Assembly: GCF_001436115.1 (NCBI RefSeq)
Contig: NZ_AYZQ01000001.1
Span: 434,001 to 498,000, forward strand
DNA length: 64,000 nucleotides
Direction of reading: 5' to 3'
From: Lacticaseibacillus brantae DSM 23927
GTDB lineage: Bacteria > Bacillota > Bacilli > Lactobacillales > Lactobacillaceae
In this document: one piece after another, positions 46,050 to 58,463 of the stretch
Layout of the letters: the number at the start of each line of letters is the position of its first letter
Position numbering within the stretch: position 1 is the first letter of the stretch
Position numbers and translations under genes: made by a program
The notes under the pieces: generated by a model
Seen by the model: the letters and a program-made list of their open reading frames with translations, nothing else
What the model was told of the DNA's origin: nothing
Database searches by the model: none

Positions 46050-46784
46050 TTAATTCTCTGAGTTACGCCGGGTACGTCGCCAGTGAACTACGCCGGTCAC
46101 CCCAAAGATCAGTACGACAATGAGCGAGAAGGCCCAGTTGGGAATCTCGAAGTTCAGCCACGGTAAACTCAAGGCCAGTTTGACACTGATAATGCCAATC
46201 AACACGTAGGCGGCAATCTCCAATTCTGGCACTTGACTGATGAAATTGGTAATAATTTGCGCGACAAAGCGCATGGCGAGAATACCAATGAACCCGCCAA
46301 TTAAGACAATAACAGGATTGGCGGAGACACCCAAAGCAGCGATAACCGAATCAATCGAAAAGACCATATCTAAGAACTCAATTGTCACAACTGTGCGCCA
46401 AAACCCGCGGCGAATTGGGGCAGGGTCTGTTTGTGGCTGCCGTTGCTGGTAGAAATAACTCAGGGACAGCCACAACAAATAGGCAGCGCCAGCAGCCTTA
46501 ATAAGCCAAAAGCGCATGAGATATGTGCCCAAGCCAATCGCCACAAACCTAAACGCATAGGCGCCACCCATCCCATACAGCAACGCATGTCGCTGCTGTT
46601 TTGGATTAGGCAGCCCTTGCGTTTGAGCCGCCAAAACGACTGCATTATCGACTGATAGCAAACACTCTAACACGGCTAGCGTGAGAATGGTTAGCCAGCC
46701 TGAAGACGTCCATAAGGCTGCCTGCCAGTTATTGGCGTCAAAAAAAGGTTGGTATAAAGCTTCAAAACTCGAAATGTGACTCAT
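46050..46784 (-). CDS. TerC-family integral membrane protein
   Basis: 244 residues from MSHISSFEALYQ; the open frame continues to 46847 but passes a -10 (46806-46811), so the shorter start is chosen, with AAGGTG as SD. About seven membrane helices. TerC motifs VLECLLSVDNAVVLAAQ and EFLDMVFSIDSVIAALG, with the paired membrane Asp residues, are intact. Homologues are linked to manganese export and metallating secreted proteins. Ends in a basic tail. Confidence 0.9.
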   Translation of the reverse strand: MSHISSFEALYQPFFDANNWQAALWTSSGWLTILTLAVLECLLSVDNAVVLAAQTQGLPNPKQQRHALLYGMGGAYAFRFVAIGLGTYLMRFWLIKAAGAAYLLWLSLSYFYQQRQPQTDPAPIRRGFWRTVVTIEFLDMVFSIDSVIAALGVSANPVIVLIGGFIGILAMRFVAQIITNFISQVPELEIAAYVLIGIISVKLALSLPWLNFEIPNWAFSLIVVLIFGVTGVVHWRRTRRNSEN

Positions 46785-46805
46785 CCTCTCTAAACACCTT
46801 GTTAC

Positions 46806-46811
46806 ATTATA
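46806..46811 (-). promoter_or_regulatory. -10 element of the terC-family gene
   Basis: Minus-strand TATAAT; it decides the start codon of the downstream gene. No good -35. Confidence 0.5.
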
Positions 46812-46876
46812 CCGTTGTTTTCGCAGCAGAAAACCGCTTTTCGCCAAGAAATCCAGCCAATCATCAGATAGCCACC

Positions 46877-46921
46877 AAAAAAAAAGACCCTGACTCAGGC
46901 TTTCGCCGACGTCAGGGTCTT
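46877..46921 (-). terminator. terminator of the rimP-nusA-infB-rbfA operon
   Basis: Minus-strand AGACCCTGAC / GTCAGGGTCT hairpin followed by T8, just 3' of rbfA. Confidence 0.9.
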
Positions 46922-46930
46922 GGTAGTTGC

Positions 46931-47284
46931 TTATTCTAGGTTGTCATGCTTCATTTCAGCTAACAGTTGATCAATGTGCGCACCATAACGCACGGATTCG
47001 TCCTGTTTAAATTCCAATTCTGGAACCTTGAACAAGCGGATGCGTTGCGCCACTTCACGCCGAATTATCCCTTTTGCCTTGTCTAAACCTGCTTGTGCAG
47101 ACTGGGCCGCACTGGCCAAATCGTTCAAGACACTAAAGTAGACGGTTGCGTGTTGCAAGTCACCCGTGAGTTTAACCCCAGTGATGGTTACCCCTTGCAC
47201 GCGGGGATCATTGATATCTTTCAATAAGATATCATCAATTTCGCGTTGAATCTGAGTTTCAACACGACCGATACGATGCTTCAT
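46931..47284 (-). CDS. rbfA: ribosome-binding factor A
   Basis: 117 residues, a single KH-like domain that binds pre-30S at the 5' end of 16S rRNA. Start MKHRIGRVETQIQREID, DPRVQGVTITGVKLTGDLQHA, and the end ELEFKQDESVRYGAHIDQLL fit the family. SD GGAGG. Last gene of the operon, 11 bp after infB. Confidence 0.97.
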   Translation of the reverse strand: MKHRIGRVETQIQREIDDILLKDINDPRVQGVTITGVKLTGDLQHATVYFSVLNDLASAAQSAQAGLDKAKGIIRREVAQRIRLFKVPELEFKQDESVRYGAHIDQLLAEMKHDNLE

Positions 47285-47295
47285 GGTGGACCTCC

Positions 47296-49836
47296 TTATT
47301 TAACGGGAACTTCTTCCATGACATAGGCTTCGATTTGGTCGTCAATCTTAATATCGTTGTAGTTTTCGATGGTCAGGCCAAGTTCAAACCCTTGGCGAAC
47401 TTCCTTGACATCGTCTTTAAAGCGACGCAGAGAAGCTAACTTACCTTCGTAAATCACGATACCATCCCGAATCAACCGAACGCCAGAATCACGAGTGATG
47501 TAACCAGAGTCAACATAGGCCCCAGCAACGGTCCCAATCTTAGAAACGTTAATCGTTTCACGGACAGTGACAGAACCAGTGACTTTTTCTTCGTAAACTG
47601 GTTCGAGCATCCCCTTCATGGCGGATTCGATTTCTTCGATAGCCTTATAAATCACACGGTGTAAACGAATATCAACATCTTCGCTTTCCGCTTGTGACTT
47701 AGCTTGTGGGGTTGGCCGTACGTTAAACCCGATGATAATCGCGTTTGACGCTGACGCCAAGGTCACATCACTTTCGTTAATGGCACCCACCGCTTGGTGA
47801 ATGATGTTGACGCGAACGCCTTCAACATCAATCTTACGTAAGCTACCAGCTAAGGCTTCAACTGAACCTTGAACATCACCCTTGATGATGACGTCCACTT
47901 CTTTCAGTTGACCTTGTTTCATGGATTCAAACAAGTTATCCAACGTTACGTGAGTTGTGTTTTGACGTTCCTTATCCAAGGCCCGCTTTGCACGTTCTTC
48001 ACCAGCAGCCCGGGCTGTCTTTTCGTCATCGAAGACAACGAAGCGATCAGCAGATTGTGGCACGTCGTTCAAACCAGTAATTTCAACTGGCGTGGATGGC
48101 AATGCTTCCTTGACCCGACGGCCCCGGTCATTAGTCATGACCCGAACCCGACCGAACGTATTACCGACCACAATTGGGTCACCAACACGCAAGGTCCCTT
48201 GCTGCACGAGTAAGGTGGTCACAGAACCCTTCCCTTTATCCAAACGCGCTTCGATAACAGTACCGACCGCCTTTTGATCAGGGTTAGCCTTTAATTCAAG
48301 GACATCAGCTTCGAGCAAAATCATTTCGAGTAATTCATCGATGTTCTTGCCAAACTTCGCTGAGATTTCAACGAAGATGGTGTCACCACCCCATGATTCA
48401 GGGATGAGTTCGTATTCAGCCAATTGTTCCATCACGTGCGTTGGGTTTGCGCCTGGCTTATCAATCTTGTTCACGGCCACGATGATTGGAGCGTTGGCAG
48501 CCTTGGCATGGTTGATGGCTTCGATAGTTTGTGGCATGACGCCATCGTCAGCCGCAACGACTAAGACGATGATATCGGTAATGTCCGCGCCACGTGCCCG
48601 CATGTTCGTGAAGGCCGCGTGTCCTGGAGTATCCAAGAAGGTAATCAAGCGATCATTGAGCTTAACTTGATAAGCCCCAATATGTTGCGTAATCCCGCCG
48701 GCTTCGCCTTCAGTCACGTGTGAGTGGCGGAGGTTATCCAGTAAGGTCGTCTTACCATGGTCAACGTGACCCATGATGGTAACAACTGGAGGCCGAGAGG
48801 ACAAGTGATCAGCGTTTTGGGTTTCTGCTTCATAAACAGTATCCAAGTCAGCAATATCTTGTTCGACCTTCTCTTCGGCATTGATCCCATAATCCGCAGC
48901 CAAGACTTCGATGGTGTCCTTGTCGAGACTTTGGTTTTGGTTGACTGCCACACCAAGCATGAAGAGCTTCTTGATGATTTCTGCTGGTTCGCGGTGCAAA
49001 ATCTTACCTAAATCTTGGGCATTCATCCCAACGGTGTAAACAAGGGTCTCTGGTAATGGCCGATCCTTACGAGCTGGCATAACCTTCTTAGGACCAGTTT
49101 GTTGTTGACGGCGATTCTTTTTGTTGTTGCGACGGTTGTTATTGCCGTAACGATTGTTACCGCCATTATTGTTGGTGTAGCCACCGCGGCCTGAACTGTT
49201 GTTGTTCCGGTTACGGTTGTTATTGTTGCTTTGTTGGCCATTATTGCTTGGCCGACTGGTGGTACTTGCTGGCCGCGCATTTTGAGTCCGATTGTTGGCC
49301 GTCTGTGGCCGACTCTGACCGTTAGTCGCTGGGCGACTTTGCGTGTTTGAACGCGTTTGATTGGTCGTATTGTTTGGCCGGTTGTTTGAAGTCGATGTTG
49401 GCCGATTAGTATTATTACTTGGTCGACTCTGGCTACTGTTTGACCGACTTTGATTATTGGTCGAGCGATTTTGACCATTCTGACTAGAACGGTTTTGGCC
49501 ATTGTTTGCTGGACGACTTTGGCCGTTATTACTTGCTGGGCGACTTTGACTAGCACTGTTAGCAGGCCGTGATTGGGCCGCTGGGCGGTTCGCACTTGTC
49601 GACCGGTTATTATTATCATGCTGAGGCTTTGCGGTAGCTGCTGGCTTAGCAGCGGGCTTTGGCGCAGCTGATGTTGCAGCAGGCTTAAGGGCCTGACGCA
49701 ATGTCTTTTCTTGGGCATCGTCCAAACTGGACATATGGTTCTTCAATTGGATGCCTTGCTTACCAGCGGCCTCAATCACCGCTTTACTTGGCAGATTAAT
49801 TTCTTTTGCAAATTCATAGACTCGTTTTTTGCCCAT
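47296..49836 (-). CDS. infB: translation initiation factor IF-2 with long Asn/Arg/Ser-rich N-terminal region
   Basis: 846 residues. IF2_N module at 1-50 ([20 protein letters not shown]), then about 51-247 of low complexity with at least seven (Q/T)SRP copies and almost no acidic residues. A second IF2_N (about 260-320) follows. The G domain has [29 protein letters not shown] and NKIDKPGA. Domains II-IV end with [13 protein letters not shown]. Loads initiator tRNA onto 30S. The repeated DNA for the N-terminal region lies at about 49100-49690. Fifth gene of the operon. Confidence 0.96.
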   Translation of the reverse strand: MGKKRVYEFAKEINLPSKAVIEAAGKQGIQLKNHMSSLDDAQEKTLRQALKPAATSAAPKPAAKPAATAKPQHDNNNRSTSANRPAAQSRPANSASQSRPASNNGQSRPANNGQNRSSQNGQNRSTNNQSRSNSSQSRPSNNTNRPTSTSNNRPNNTTNQTRSNTQSRPATNGQSRPQTANNRTQNARPASTTSRPSNNGQQSNNNNRNRNNNSSGRGGYTNNNGGNNRYGNNNRRNNKKNRRQQQTGPKKVMPARKDRPLPETLVYTVGMNAQDLGKILHREPAEIIKKLFMLGVAVNQNQSLDKDTIEVLAADYGINAEEKVEQDIADLDTVYEAETQNADHLSSRPPVVTIMGHVDHGKTTLLDNLRHSHVTEGEAGGITQHIGAYQVKLNDRLITFLDTPGHAAFTNMRARGADITDIIVLVVAADDGVMPQTIEAINHAKAANAPIIVAVNKIDKPGANPTHVMEQLAEYELIPESWGGDTIFVEISAKFGKNIDELLEMILLEADVLELKANPDQKAVGTVIEARLDKGKGSVTTLLVQQGTLRVGDPIVVGNTFGRVRVMTNDRGRRVKEALPSTPVEITGLNDVPQSADRFVVFDDEKTARAAGEERAKRALDKERQNTTHVTLDNLFESMKQGQLKEVDVIIKGDVQGSVEALAGSLRKIDVEGVRVNIIHQAVGAINESDVTLASASNAIIIGFNVRPTPQAKSQAESEDVDIRLHRVIYKAIEEIESAMKGMLEPVYEEKVTGSVTVRETINVSKIGTVAGAYVDSGYITRDSGVRLIRDGIVIYEGKLASLRRFKDDVKEVRQGFELGLTIENYNDIKIDDQIEAYVMEEVPVK

Positions 49837-49858
49837 ATCTTCACGCTCCCTGTGTTTA

Positions 49859-50152
49859 TTAGGTGAGCAGCTTTAGCATTGCTTTGGCGAACCCAGCATC
49901 CGTCACAGCAATTAAGGATCGCTTAGTGCCAATCGCATCCGACAACTCCGTACTTGTCGCCGGCATCCGCATTGGAACTGAGTAAAAGCTACTTTTATCC
50001 GTCATTTTTTTCTTCGTGTTCTCACTGGTATCACTGGCAACAATCACTAATTTCGCAGTTTGTTTGGCAATCGCATTGACGACGAAGCCTTCACCAGTTT
50101 CTAACTTGCCCGCCCGCTTAGCCATGCCCAAAAGATTCAAGAATGGTGTCAT
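49859..50152 (-). CDS. ylxQ: YlxQ, ribosomal protein L7Ae-like
   Basis: 97 residues, L7Ae/L30e/S12e fold: [18 protein letters not shown] start and [15 protein letters not shown] core. Family members bind kink-turn RNA. The ATG overlaps the rnpM stop by 4 bp. Between rnpM and infB, the standard Firmicutes position; role in this organism is not established. Confidence 0.94.
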   Translation of the reverse strand: MTPFLNLLGMAKRAGKLETGEGFVVNAIAKQTAKLVIVASDTSENTKKKMTDKSSFYSVPMRMPATSTELSDAIGTKRSLIAVTDAGFAKAMLKLLT

Positions 50153-50448
50153 TGGGCATTGCCGAACAGTTCTTGGCGGGCTTTTTGATGATCAACGTAG
50201 GCGAAGAGTTCATCATAAAACTCAGGTGCTACTTTGATCCCAAAAGCCGTATCAATCAACTTCTTTTGCTTAGCCTTCTGGACGGCCGCTGGGTCCAGGG
50301 CCACATAAGCACCCCGACCTGACTGTTTGCCAGTTGGATCAATGGCCACAGTCTCATCCGCTAGGCGCACAATCCGGACCATTTCTTTCTTAGGCCGCAT
50401 CTCATTGGTGAGTAAATCCTTACGCATCGGAATTTTGCGTTGCTTCAT
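50149..50448 (-). CDS. rnpM: RNase P modulator RnpM (YlxR)
   Basis: 99 residues from MKQRKIPMRKDLLTNEM, with GGAGG before the ATG at 50446-50448; a TTG upstream is rejected. DUF448 fold with KKEMVRIVR and SGRGAYVALDP, the RGAYV signature. YlxR binds RNase P RNA and modulates it in Bacillus and Streptococcus. Downstream of nusA by 11 bp. Confidence 0.93.
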   Translation of the reverse strand: MKQRKIPMRKDLLTNEMRPKKEMVRIVRLADETVAIDPTGKQSGRGAYVALDPAAVQKAKQKKLIDTAFGIKVAPEFYDELFAYVDHQKARQELFGNAQ

Positions 50449-50459
50449 CAACAAGCCTC

Positions 50460-51575
50460 CTATTCCGTTGGTTGAGAGTCTTCAGTTGGCTCTGACGCGT
50501 CAACGTCAACGTCAGTCTCAGCCGCTTCGTTAGGTGCGTCAGCTTCCGACTCAGCTTTGATGTCAATCTTATAACCCGTTAACTTCGCTGCCAAGCGCGC
50601 ATTCTGCCCTTTCTTACCAATTGCCAATGACAGTTGGTAATCCGGAACAATCACTGTGCAAGCCCGATCGTTGTCACTATCGTTGAACTCAACATCAACG
50701 ACTTGAGCAGGATTCAAAGCATGGGCGATATAGGCAGCTGGATCTTCTTCCCACTGCACGACGTCCATGTTCTCACCAGACAGTTCGTTAACGACTGCCT
50801 GAACACGCGCGCCCTTAGGACCGACTGTCGTCCCAACAGCATCAACGTTTTCGTTCGTTGCATGGACAGCAATCTTAGTCCGATCGCCGGCTTCACGCGC
50901 AATCCCAACAATTTCGACAACACCGTCAAAAATTTCTGGGACTTCTTGTTCAAACAATCGCTTGACCAGACCAGGATGAGTCCGACTGACAAAGACTTGC
51001 GGACCCTTGCTCGTGTTCTCAACCTTAGTGACATACACTTTAATGCGATCATGCGGTTCATAGTTCTCGTTTGGCATTTGGTCTTGCTTGCCGAGCACCG
51101 CTTCAATCTTACCTAAGTTGACATAGATAAACTTGTTGTCGCGCCGTTCAACAACGCCTTGCATGATTTCATTTTCATACTGTGAGTATTCATCATAAAC
51201 AATGCTGCGTTCAGCTTCACGAACCCGCTGCATAATCACTTGCTTAGCCGTTTGGGCAGCTATCCGTCCGAAATCCTTCGGCGTAACTTCAAAACGAATT
51301 TCGTCGCCGACTTCGTAAGCCCGATTAATTGCTAACGCGTCATCCAAGCTGACTTCGAGGCGAGAATCAAAGACTTGATCTGAAACCTCTTTAACAGCAA
51401 AAACGTGGATGTCACCCTTCTTTTGATCAAATTCGACCTCCACGTTTTGCGCTTGATTATAGTTGCGCTTGTAGGCTGATTCGAGCGCTGCTTCCAGTGC
51501 TTCAATCACAACATCCTTCTTGACACCCTTTTCGGTTTCCAAGGCATCGAGCGCTTCAATCATTTCCTTTGACAT
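50460..51575 (-). CDS. nusA: transcription termination/antitermination protein NusA
   Basis: 371 residues from MSKEMIEALDALETEKGV, set by AGGAAGGA. N-terminal RNAP-binding domain (about 1-125), S1 (about 133-200) and KH1-KH2 (about 205-345; TVGPKGARVQAVVNEL and SLAIGKKGQNARLAAKL), then an acidic tail with no C-terminal acidic repeats of the Gram-negative type. Promotes pausing and intrinsic termination. A leader hairpin upstream of rimP suggests autoregulation. Confidence 0.97.
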   Translation of the reverse strand: MSKEMIEALDALETEKGVKKDVVIEALEAALESAYKRNYNQAQNVEVEFDQKKGDIHVFAVKEVSDQVFDSRLEVSLDDALAINRAYEVGDEIRFEVTPKDFGRIAAQTAKQVIMQRVREAERSIVYDEYSQYENEIMQGVVERRDNKFIYVNLGKIEAVLGKQDQMPNENYEPHDRIKVYVTKVENTSKGPQVFVSRTHPGLVKRLFEQEVPEIFDGVVEIVGIAREAGDRTKIAVHATNENVDAVGTTVGPKGARVQAVVNELSGENMDVVQWEEDPAAYIAHALNPAQVVDVEFNDSDNDRACTVIVPDYQLSLAIGKKGQNARLAAKLTGYKIDIKAESEADAPNEAAETDVDVDASEPTEDSQPTE

Positions 51576-51591
51576 GTTGTTCCTTCCTTTA

Positions 51592-52065
51592 CTAGAACTC
51601 GATTGCCAACCGGGCACTTGCAATGTCCGGACGGGCGAAGGTCATCTTAACCTTTCGAGCTTTATCTTTAACAGTTAATGTGAGTTCATCAGCACTCAAA
51701 GACTCAAGGGTACCTTCAAAAACTTTTTGGCCGTTAACCTTTTTAAATAGCGAAATGTGAATGTACTCGCCGATTGCGTTGTTAAAGTCAGTCTCATTCT
51801 TCAAAGGCCGTTCAGCACCAGGGCTGGACACTTCGAGGAAGTAAGCTTGCGGGATGGGGTCTGGCTGAATACTATCCAACGTCTCCGATAACTGCTCGCT
51901 GACCATGACACAATCTTCCAAGGTAATGCCGCCAGGTTTATCAATGTAAACCCGCAGATACCAGCTGGCGCCTTCCTTTACAAACTCAACATCGGTGAGA
52001 TAGAACTGATGTTCATCAAGGATTGGATTGACTAACTCGGTAACCGTTTCGACAACCGTACTCAA
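51592..52065 (-). CDS. rimP: ribosome maturation factor RimP
   Basis: 157 residues, needed for 30S assembly. N-terminal alpha/beta domain ([26 protein letters not shown]) and C-terminal SH3-like domain. The start is TTG at 52063-52065 after GGAGGGG. First gene of the nusA-infB operon, about 17 bp before nusA. Confidence 0.95.
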   Translation of the reverse strand: MSTVVETVTELVNPILDEHQFYLTDVEFVKEGASWYLRVYIDKPGGITLEDCVMVSEQLSETLDSIQPDPIPQAYFLEVSSPGAERPLKNETDFNNAIGEYIHISLFKKVNGQKVFEGTLESLSADELTLTVKDKARKVKMTFARPDIASARLAIEF

Positions 52066-52113
52066 ACCATCCCCTCCTTCTTAGTGTTTTCATGTTTCAT
52101 CTGGGTGTGGCAA

Positions 52114-52196
52114 TAAAAAGAGTGAGCATTTCTGCTCACTCCCGCCGAAGTATTAAATCATGCTTATAATATACCACGTTTTGTTTGCTCTCGCAA
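52114..52196 (-). promoter_or_regulatory. rimP-nusA promoter and leader terminator
   Basis: Minus strand: TTGCGA (52191-52196), 17-bp spacer, TATATT (52168-52173). About 20 nt past the start point is a terminator, GAGTGAGCA / TGCTCACTC with T5 (52141-52115), 50 nt before rimP. It can end polC transcripts and also attenuate rimP-nusA transcription. Confidence 0.75.
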
Positions 52197-52231
52197 GTCA
52201 CGTCAAGACTGACGCCAATGAGAGCGTTCGC

Positions 52232-55200
52232 CTAAAACATGTTATCAAATAATGACAGCTGATTTTCATCAGGCAAGCTGTCGAGCACATGATTTTCTGA
52301 AAGATAATCGATTAATGTCTTTGAAACCTTACCGCGATTTGAGAGGTCTTCTTTGGAGAGGAATGGCCGTTCTTCACGCGCGGAAACGATTTGCTTTGCG
52401 ACGTTATCGCCCAGGCCTGGAACAGCCCGGAATGGTGCCAGAATTGTCTGATCATCCACAATTGTGAAGTCATGTGAGTCAGACCGTTCAACATCAACCA
52501 TTTGAATCTTAAAACCTCGTTCTAAACATTCATTAGCGATTTCGAGGACAGTCAGTAAGTTCTTCTCTTTCGTGCTGGCTTCCATGCCCTTGTCCGTAAT
52601 TTCCTTCATGGCGGCCTTGACGGCATCCTTACCGCGACTCATGGCAACTAAGTCAAAATCCTCAGCTCGCACAGAGAAGTAGGCAGCGTAATAGACCAAT
52701 GGGAAATAAACTTTAAACCAGGCAATCCGTAACGCCATCAAAATGTAGGCGGTCGCGTGAGCCTTAGGAAACATGTACTTAATCTTCAAACAGGAATCAA
52801 TGTACCAATCAGGTACATTCTCATTGTCCCGCATTGCTTGTTGCCAGTCGTCAGGAATCCCGCGACCCTTACGCACATGTTCCATGATGTTAAACGCCAT
52901 GGAATCATCCATCCCCCAGTGAATCAAGTCCATCATGATATTGTCACGACAACCAATCACTTCTTTTAGGGTGACAATACCTTGTTGAATCAATTCTTCC
53001 GCATTACCCAGCCACACGTCAGTGCCGTGAGACAGGCCAGAAATTTGGAGGAGTTCAGAGAAGGTCGTTGGTTTGGTCTCCTCTAACATACCCCGGACAA
53101 ATCGGGTCCCAAATTCGGGAATCCCGAGTGTCCCCATCTTGGAATTGATTTGCTCTGGGGTCACCCCTAGGCTATCCGTTCCTGAGAACAACGCCATGAC
53201 ACCTGGATCATCCGTTGGAATGGAAGTTGGTTCAACCCCAGTCAAATCTTGCAACATCCGGATCATGGTCGGATCATCATGCCCCAACACATCCATTTTT
53301 AAAATATTGTCATGAATCGAGTGGAAATCAAAGTGCGTGGTCTTCCAAGCGGCATCTTGATCATCAGCCGGGTATTGAATTGGCGTGAAATCGTAAATGT
53401 CCATATAATCCGGCACAATTAAAATCCCCGCTGGATGTTGACCGGTGGTCCGTTTAACCCCTGTTGCCCCTTGTGCTAAGCGTTCAATTTCTGCCCCGCG
53501 GAACATCTGCCCGGTGTCTCGTTCGTAGGCCTTCACGTAACCATAGGCTGTTTTGTCAGCCACGGTCCCAATGGTCCCTGCCCGAAATGCATTGTTCTCG
53601 CCGAATAAGACTTTGATGTAGTTGTGGGCCACTGGTTGATAGTCACCAGAGAAGTTCAGATCAATATCTGGCACCTTGTCGCCGTGGAACCCGAGGAAGG
53701 TTTCAAACGGAATATCATGACCATCTTTATCTAGGTCAGCGCCACAATTTGGGCATTGCTTGTCAGGTAGGTCAAAGCCGGAACCAATTTCCCCTTTTGT
53801 AAAGAATTCAGAGTATTGGCACTGTGGGCAGCGATAATGCGGCGGTAATGGGTTCACTTCGGTAATCCCGGACATGGTCGCAGCCAAACTAGACCCGACA
53901 GAACCACGGGAACCAACTAAGTAACCATCTTTATTACTCTTTAATACGAGCCGTTGGGCGATGTTGTAAATCACGGAGAACCCGTTCCCAATAATCGACT
54001 TAAGTTCTTTATCCAAGCGCGCGGACACAATTTCAGGGAGCGCTTCGCCATACAAAGCATGGGCTTTATTCATTACATCCGCTTTCAAGTTGTCTTCAAC
54101 GCCTTCAATCTTAGGCGTGTAAAGCTTGTCCTTGACCGGAGTGATGTCGTCGTCAATCCAATCGGCCACAGTATGCGTATTGGTGACCACAATTTGGTGG
54201 GCTAGATCTTCGCCAAGCCAACTAAAATCATCCAGCATTTCGGCCGTTGAGCGAAAATGCACATCGGGTAAATTCTGGCGATTCAATGGATTGGCCCCGC
54301 CTTGGCTGTGAATAAGAATTTTACGATAAATGGCGTCATTAGGCGTCAGATAGTGCACGTCACCAGTGGCAACAACTGGTTTGTTCTGTTCATCACCAAT
54401 TTGGATAATCTTCTTCAAAATATCTTGCAAGTGTGGTGTCCCTTGGACCAATTCACTGTCAATCAGTGGTTGATAGACGGGCAATGGCTGCACTTCAAGA
54501 TAATCATAAAATTCGGCTTTTTTTGCGGCCTCAGCGTAGCCTTTTTGCATCATGGCATTGAAGACTTCGCCTTGATCGCAAGCCGAGCCGACCAGCAAAC
54601 CTTCGCGCAGCTTCTGCAATCGACTCCGCGGCACACGTGGCAGCCGGTAATAATATTTCACCATCGAATCCGAAACTAGTTTAAATAAATTCTTAAGGCC
54701 TGCTTGAGTTTGCGCCAGGACAATCGCATGACTTGGCCGGCTTTGTTTATAAGCGTCATTCTCACCAATACGGTCGTTTAATTGATTGAGTTTAGTCATC
54801 TGGTACATTTGAGCGGCTTCTTTTTCTAAAGCATACATCAAATAACCCGTTGCCTCAGCATCCGCATTGGCCCGGTGATGGTGCTCCAAGTTAATCGAAT
54901 AAGCTTTCGTCAAGGTATCCAGTTTGTGGTTCTTGCGTTCAGGATGTAACATCCGGGACAATTCCAGGGTATCAATCACCGGATTGTCAATTGTAGGCAA
55001 ACCATGACGAGCATAACCAGCATTCAGAAAGCCGACGTCAAAGGTCACATTATGTCCAACCATGACGGTCCCTCTGGTGAATTCTTGGAACATAGCCAAA
55101 ACTTCCGCTTCAGTCTTGGATCCGCGAACCATCTCATCGGTGATATGAGTCAAATTGATGGTGGTGTCTGACAACGGGAATCCAGGATCGATCATCTGTT

Positions 55201-56569
55201 CAAATTCATCGATGACCGAGCCATCTTTCATCTTAACCGCCGCTAACTCAATCACCTTGTCATAAACGGCAGACAAACCCGTGGTTTCCACGTCAAACAC
55301 AACATATTCGGCATGTTCAAGATCAAGTGGCGCGTCAGCTTGATAAGCGACCGGCGTGCCATCATCAACTAAATTCACCTCAACACCATAAATCATCTTC
55401 AAACCCGCTTTTTTGGCGGCGCCGTGGGCTTCAGGATAAGCCTGCAAGCCTGCATGGTCAGTCACGGCAATCGCCGTATGCCCCCAAGTTGCGGCCTGCT
55501 TCACATAATCAGAAATGGGGGTGATTGCATCCATCTGGCTCATATTAGTATGCAGATGCAGTTCAATCCGCTTGTCGCCGTCCACATCATCGGCTGGACT
55601 CGGATGACTGACTTCTTGAATATCTTGAGCGTTAACCGTTAGTTCCCGAGAATACGTATCTTCTTGGACGCTCCCACGAATCCGGAGCCACATCCCTTTT
55701 TGAATCGCCGCAAAAACCGCTTCATCGTCAGCACCGTTACTAAATTTCTTCACTAAGAAAGAGGAAGTATAGTCTGTCACCTTCAGCATCAACAACTTGC
55801 GATTAGACCGTAAATTACGCACTTCGACATCAAATACGAAACCTTCAATCGTGGCACTTCGCTCTTCTTGCGTGAGCGTCACCATTTGTTGAACCGGGTC
55901 ACTGAGTTTCAGTGGCCGGCCCAATTGAACAGGTCCACTAGCCGGCCCAGCTTCCGCTTTAGCCTTATTCCTTTCTTCAATCATCGCAGTGGCTTTTTGG
56001 GCCAATTGGGCTGATTCTTCAGCTTTCTTGGCTTTAAAAGCTGCCAGTTGCGCATCAGATTTGGCTTCATCGATGAGGACGGTCAAGCGTAAACTCATAA
56101 AGCCCACATCATGAAAGGCCGCCTCAAGTTTGCCCACACCCTGGTTGATAAGAAATTCTTTGACCGGCTCATTCTCGGCTGTCAGTGTCACTCGGCCATC
56201 CTGCATGACTGGTACTTGCTTCTCACACAACTCGCGGACCATGCCAGCGTTAATATCCGCGTGATCGACAACATATTGCCAATAACCCGCAAGCAAATCG
56301 TCACTCCAAGCGGGATTTTGGACGTTGATGGTCAGCGTTGTGCTGGCAATGTCTTTAAAAGCCGCTGCCAAATGATTTTCAAGTTGGCTAAAAATGGCAA
56401 AAGGTAAAATCTCTTCGAAACCTAAAGTAAACTCATAGCGGCGAGACTGTTGGTGCACCACCACCGCTTCGACTGTCGCGGTTGAAAAGCCTTGATAATT
56501 CGCCACATCAGCTGGCATATTAAGCTGGGTTAGTAAGGTTTCAAACATTGCACGTTTTGATAAAGCCAC
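52232..56569 (-). CDS. polC: DNA polymerase III PolC-type alpha subunit
   Basis: 1445 residues from a GTG at 56567-56569 (AAAGGG SD); the earlier frame lies upstream of the promoter. Replicative polymerase of Gram-positives. N-terminal domains (about 1-230), OB fold, PHP ([11 protein letters not shown], about 330), inserted DEDD exonuclease ([11 protein letters not shown], about 420-590), polymerase with zinc ligands CPQCQY/CPNCG and [13 protein letters not shown] catalytic aspartates. C-terminal end is QLSLFDNMF, a likely beta-clamp motif. Confidence 0.97.
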   Translation of the reverse strand: MALSKRAMFETLLTQLNMPADVANYQGFSTATVEAVVVHQQSRRYEFTLGFEEILPFAIFSQLENHLAAAFKDIASTTLTINVQNPAWSDDLLAGYWQYVVDHADINAGMVRELCEKQVPVMQDGRVTLTAENEPVKEFLINQGVGKLEAAFHDVGFMSLRLTVLIDEAKSDAQLAAFKAKKAEESAQLAQKATAMIEERNKAKAEAGPASGPVQLGRPLKLSDPVQQMVTLTQEERSATIEGFVFDVEVRNLRSNRKLLMLKVTDYTSSFLVKKFSNGADDEAVFAAIQKGMWLRIRGSVQEDTYSRELTVNAQDIQEVSHPSPADDVDGDKRIELHLHTNMSQMDAITPISDYVKQAATWGHTAIAVTDHAGLQAYPEAHGAAKKAGLKMIYGVEVNLVDDGTPVAYQADAPLDLEHAEYVVFDVETTGLSAVYDKVIELAAVKMKDGSVIDEFEQMIDPGFPLSDTTINLTHITDEMVRGSKTEAEVLAMFQEFTRGTVMVGHNVTFDVGFLNAGYARHGLPTIDNPVIDTLELSRMLHPERKNHKLDTLTKAYSINLEHHHRANADAEATGYLMYALEKEAAQMYQMTKLNQLNDRIGENDAYKQSRPSHAIVLAQTQAGLKNLFKLVSDSMVKYYYRLPRVPRSRLQKLREGLLVGSACDQGEVFNAMMQKGYAEAAKKAEFYDYLEVQPLPVYQPLIDSELVQGTPHLQDILKKIIQIGDEQNKPVVATGDVHYLTPNDAIYRKILIHSQGGANPLNRQNLPDVHFRSTAEMLDDFSWLGEDLAHQIVVTNTHTVADWIDDDITPVKDKLYTPKIEGVEDNLKADVMNKAHALYGEALPEIVSARLDKELKSIIGNGFSVIYNIAQRLVLKSNKDGYLVGSRGSVGSSLAATMSGITEVNPLPPHYRCPQCQYSEFFTKGEIGSGFDLPDKQCPNCGADLDKDGHDIPFETFLGFHGDKVPDIDLNFSGDYQPVAHNYIKVLFGENNAFRAGTIGTVADKTAYGYVKAYERDTGQMFRGAEIERLAQGATGVKRTTGQHPAGILIVPDYMDIYDFTPIQYPADDQDAAWKTTHFDFHSIHDNILKMDVLGHDDPTMIRMLQDLTGVEPTSIPTDDPGVMALFSGTDSLGVTPEQINSKMGTLGIPEFGTRFVRGMLEETKPTTFSELLQISGLSHGTDVWLGNAEELIQQGIVTLKEVIGCRDNIMMDLIHWGMDDSMAFNIMEHVRKGRGIPDDWQQAMRDNENVPDWYIDSCLKIKYMFPKAHATAYILMALRIAWFKVYFPLVYYAAYFSVRAEDFDLVAMSRGKDAVKAAMKEITDKGMEASTKEKNLLTVLEIANECLERGFKIQMVDVERSDSHDFTIVDDQTILAPFRAVPGLGDNVAKQIVSAREERPFLSKEDLSNRGKVSKTLIDYLSENHVLDSLPDENQLSLFDNMF

Positions 56570-56619
56570 AGTAGCACCCTTTCTGTGATAATAATTCCGT
56601 CTAAAGCTGTCTGGATTAC

Positions 56620-56647
56620 ATTTTACCACTCAAGAATCCACCAGCAA
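56620..56647 (-). promoter_or_regulatory. promoter of polC
   Basis: Minus-strand TTGCTG (56642-56647), 16-bp spacer, TAAAAT (56620-56625). It supports the GTG start of polC. Confidence 0.65.
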
Positions 56648-56668
56648 GTGCCAGCGTAAATTCAACAC

Positions 56669-56709
56669 AAAAGGCCGCCGCAAAAACACTTTTGCCGACG
56701 GCCTTTTAA
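56669..56709 (-). terminator. terminator of the uppS-cdsA-rseP-proS operon
   Basis: Minus-strand AAGGCCGTCGGC ... GCGGCGGCCTT hairpin then TTTT, 3' of proS. Confidence 0.85.
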
Positions 56710-56725
56710 GCTTTCCTCGAATGGA

Positions 56726-58438
<1,713 letters not shown>

Positions 58439-58463
58439 CTACTGCCTCCAAATAATTACAAAA

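Noticed and set aside
49200-49640. Short repeated units resembling a CRISPR or tandem repeat
   Set aside because: The units are the codons for the QSRP/Asn-rich region of IF-2: imperfect, variable in spacing, in frame and translated.
49023-49718. 231-codon minus-strand frame inside infB in another frame
   Set aside because: A shadow of the repetitive IF-2 N-terminal region; Thr/Val/Arg-rich nonsense with no SD.
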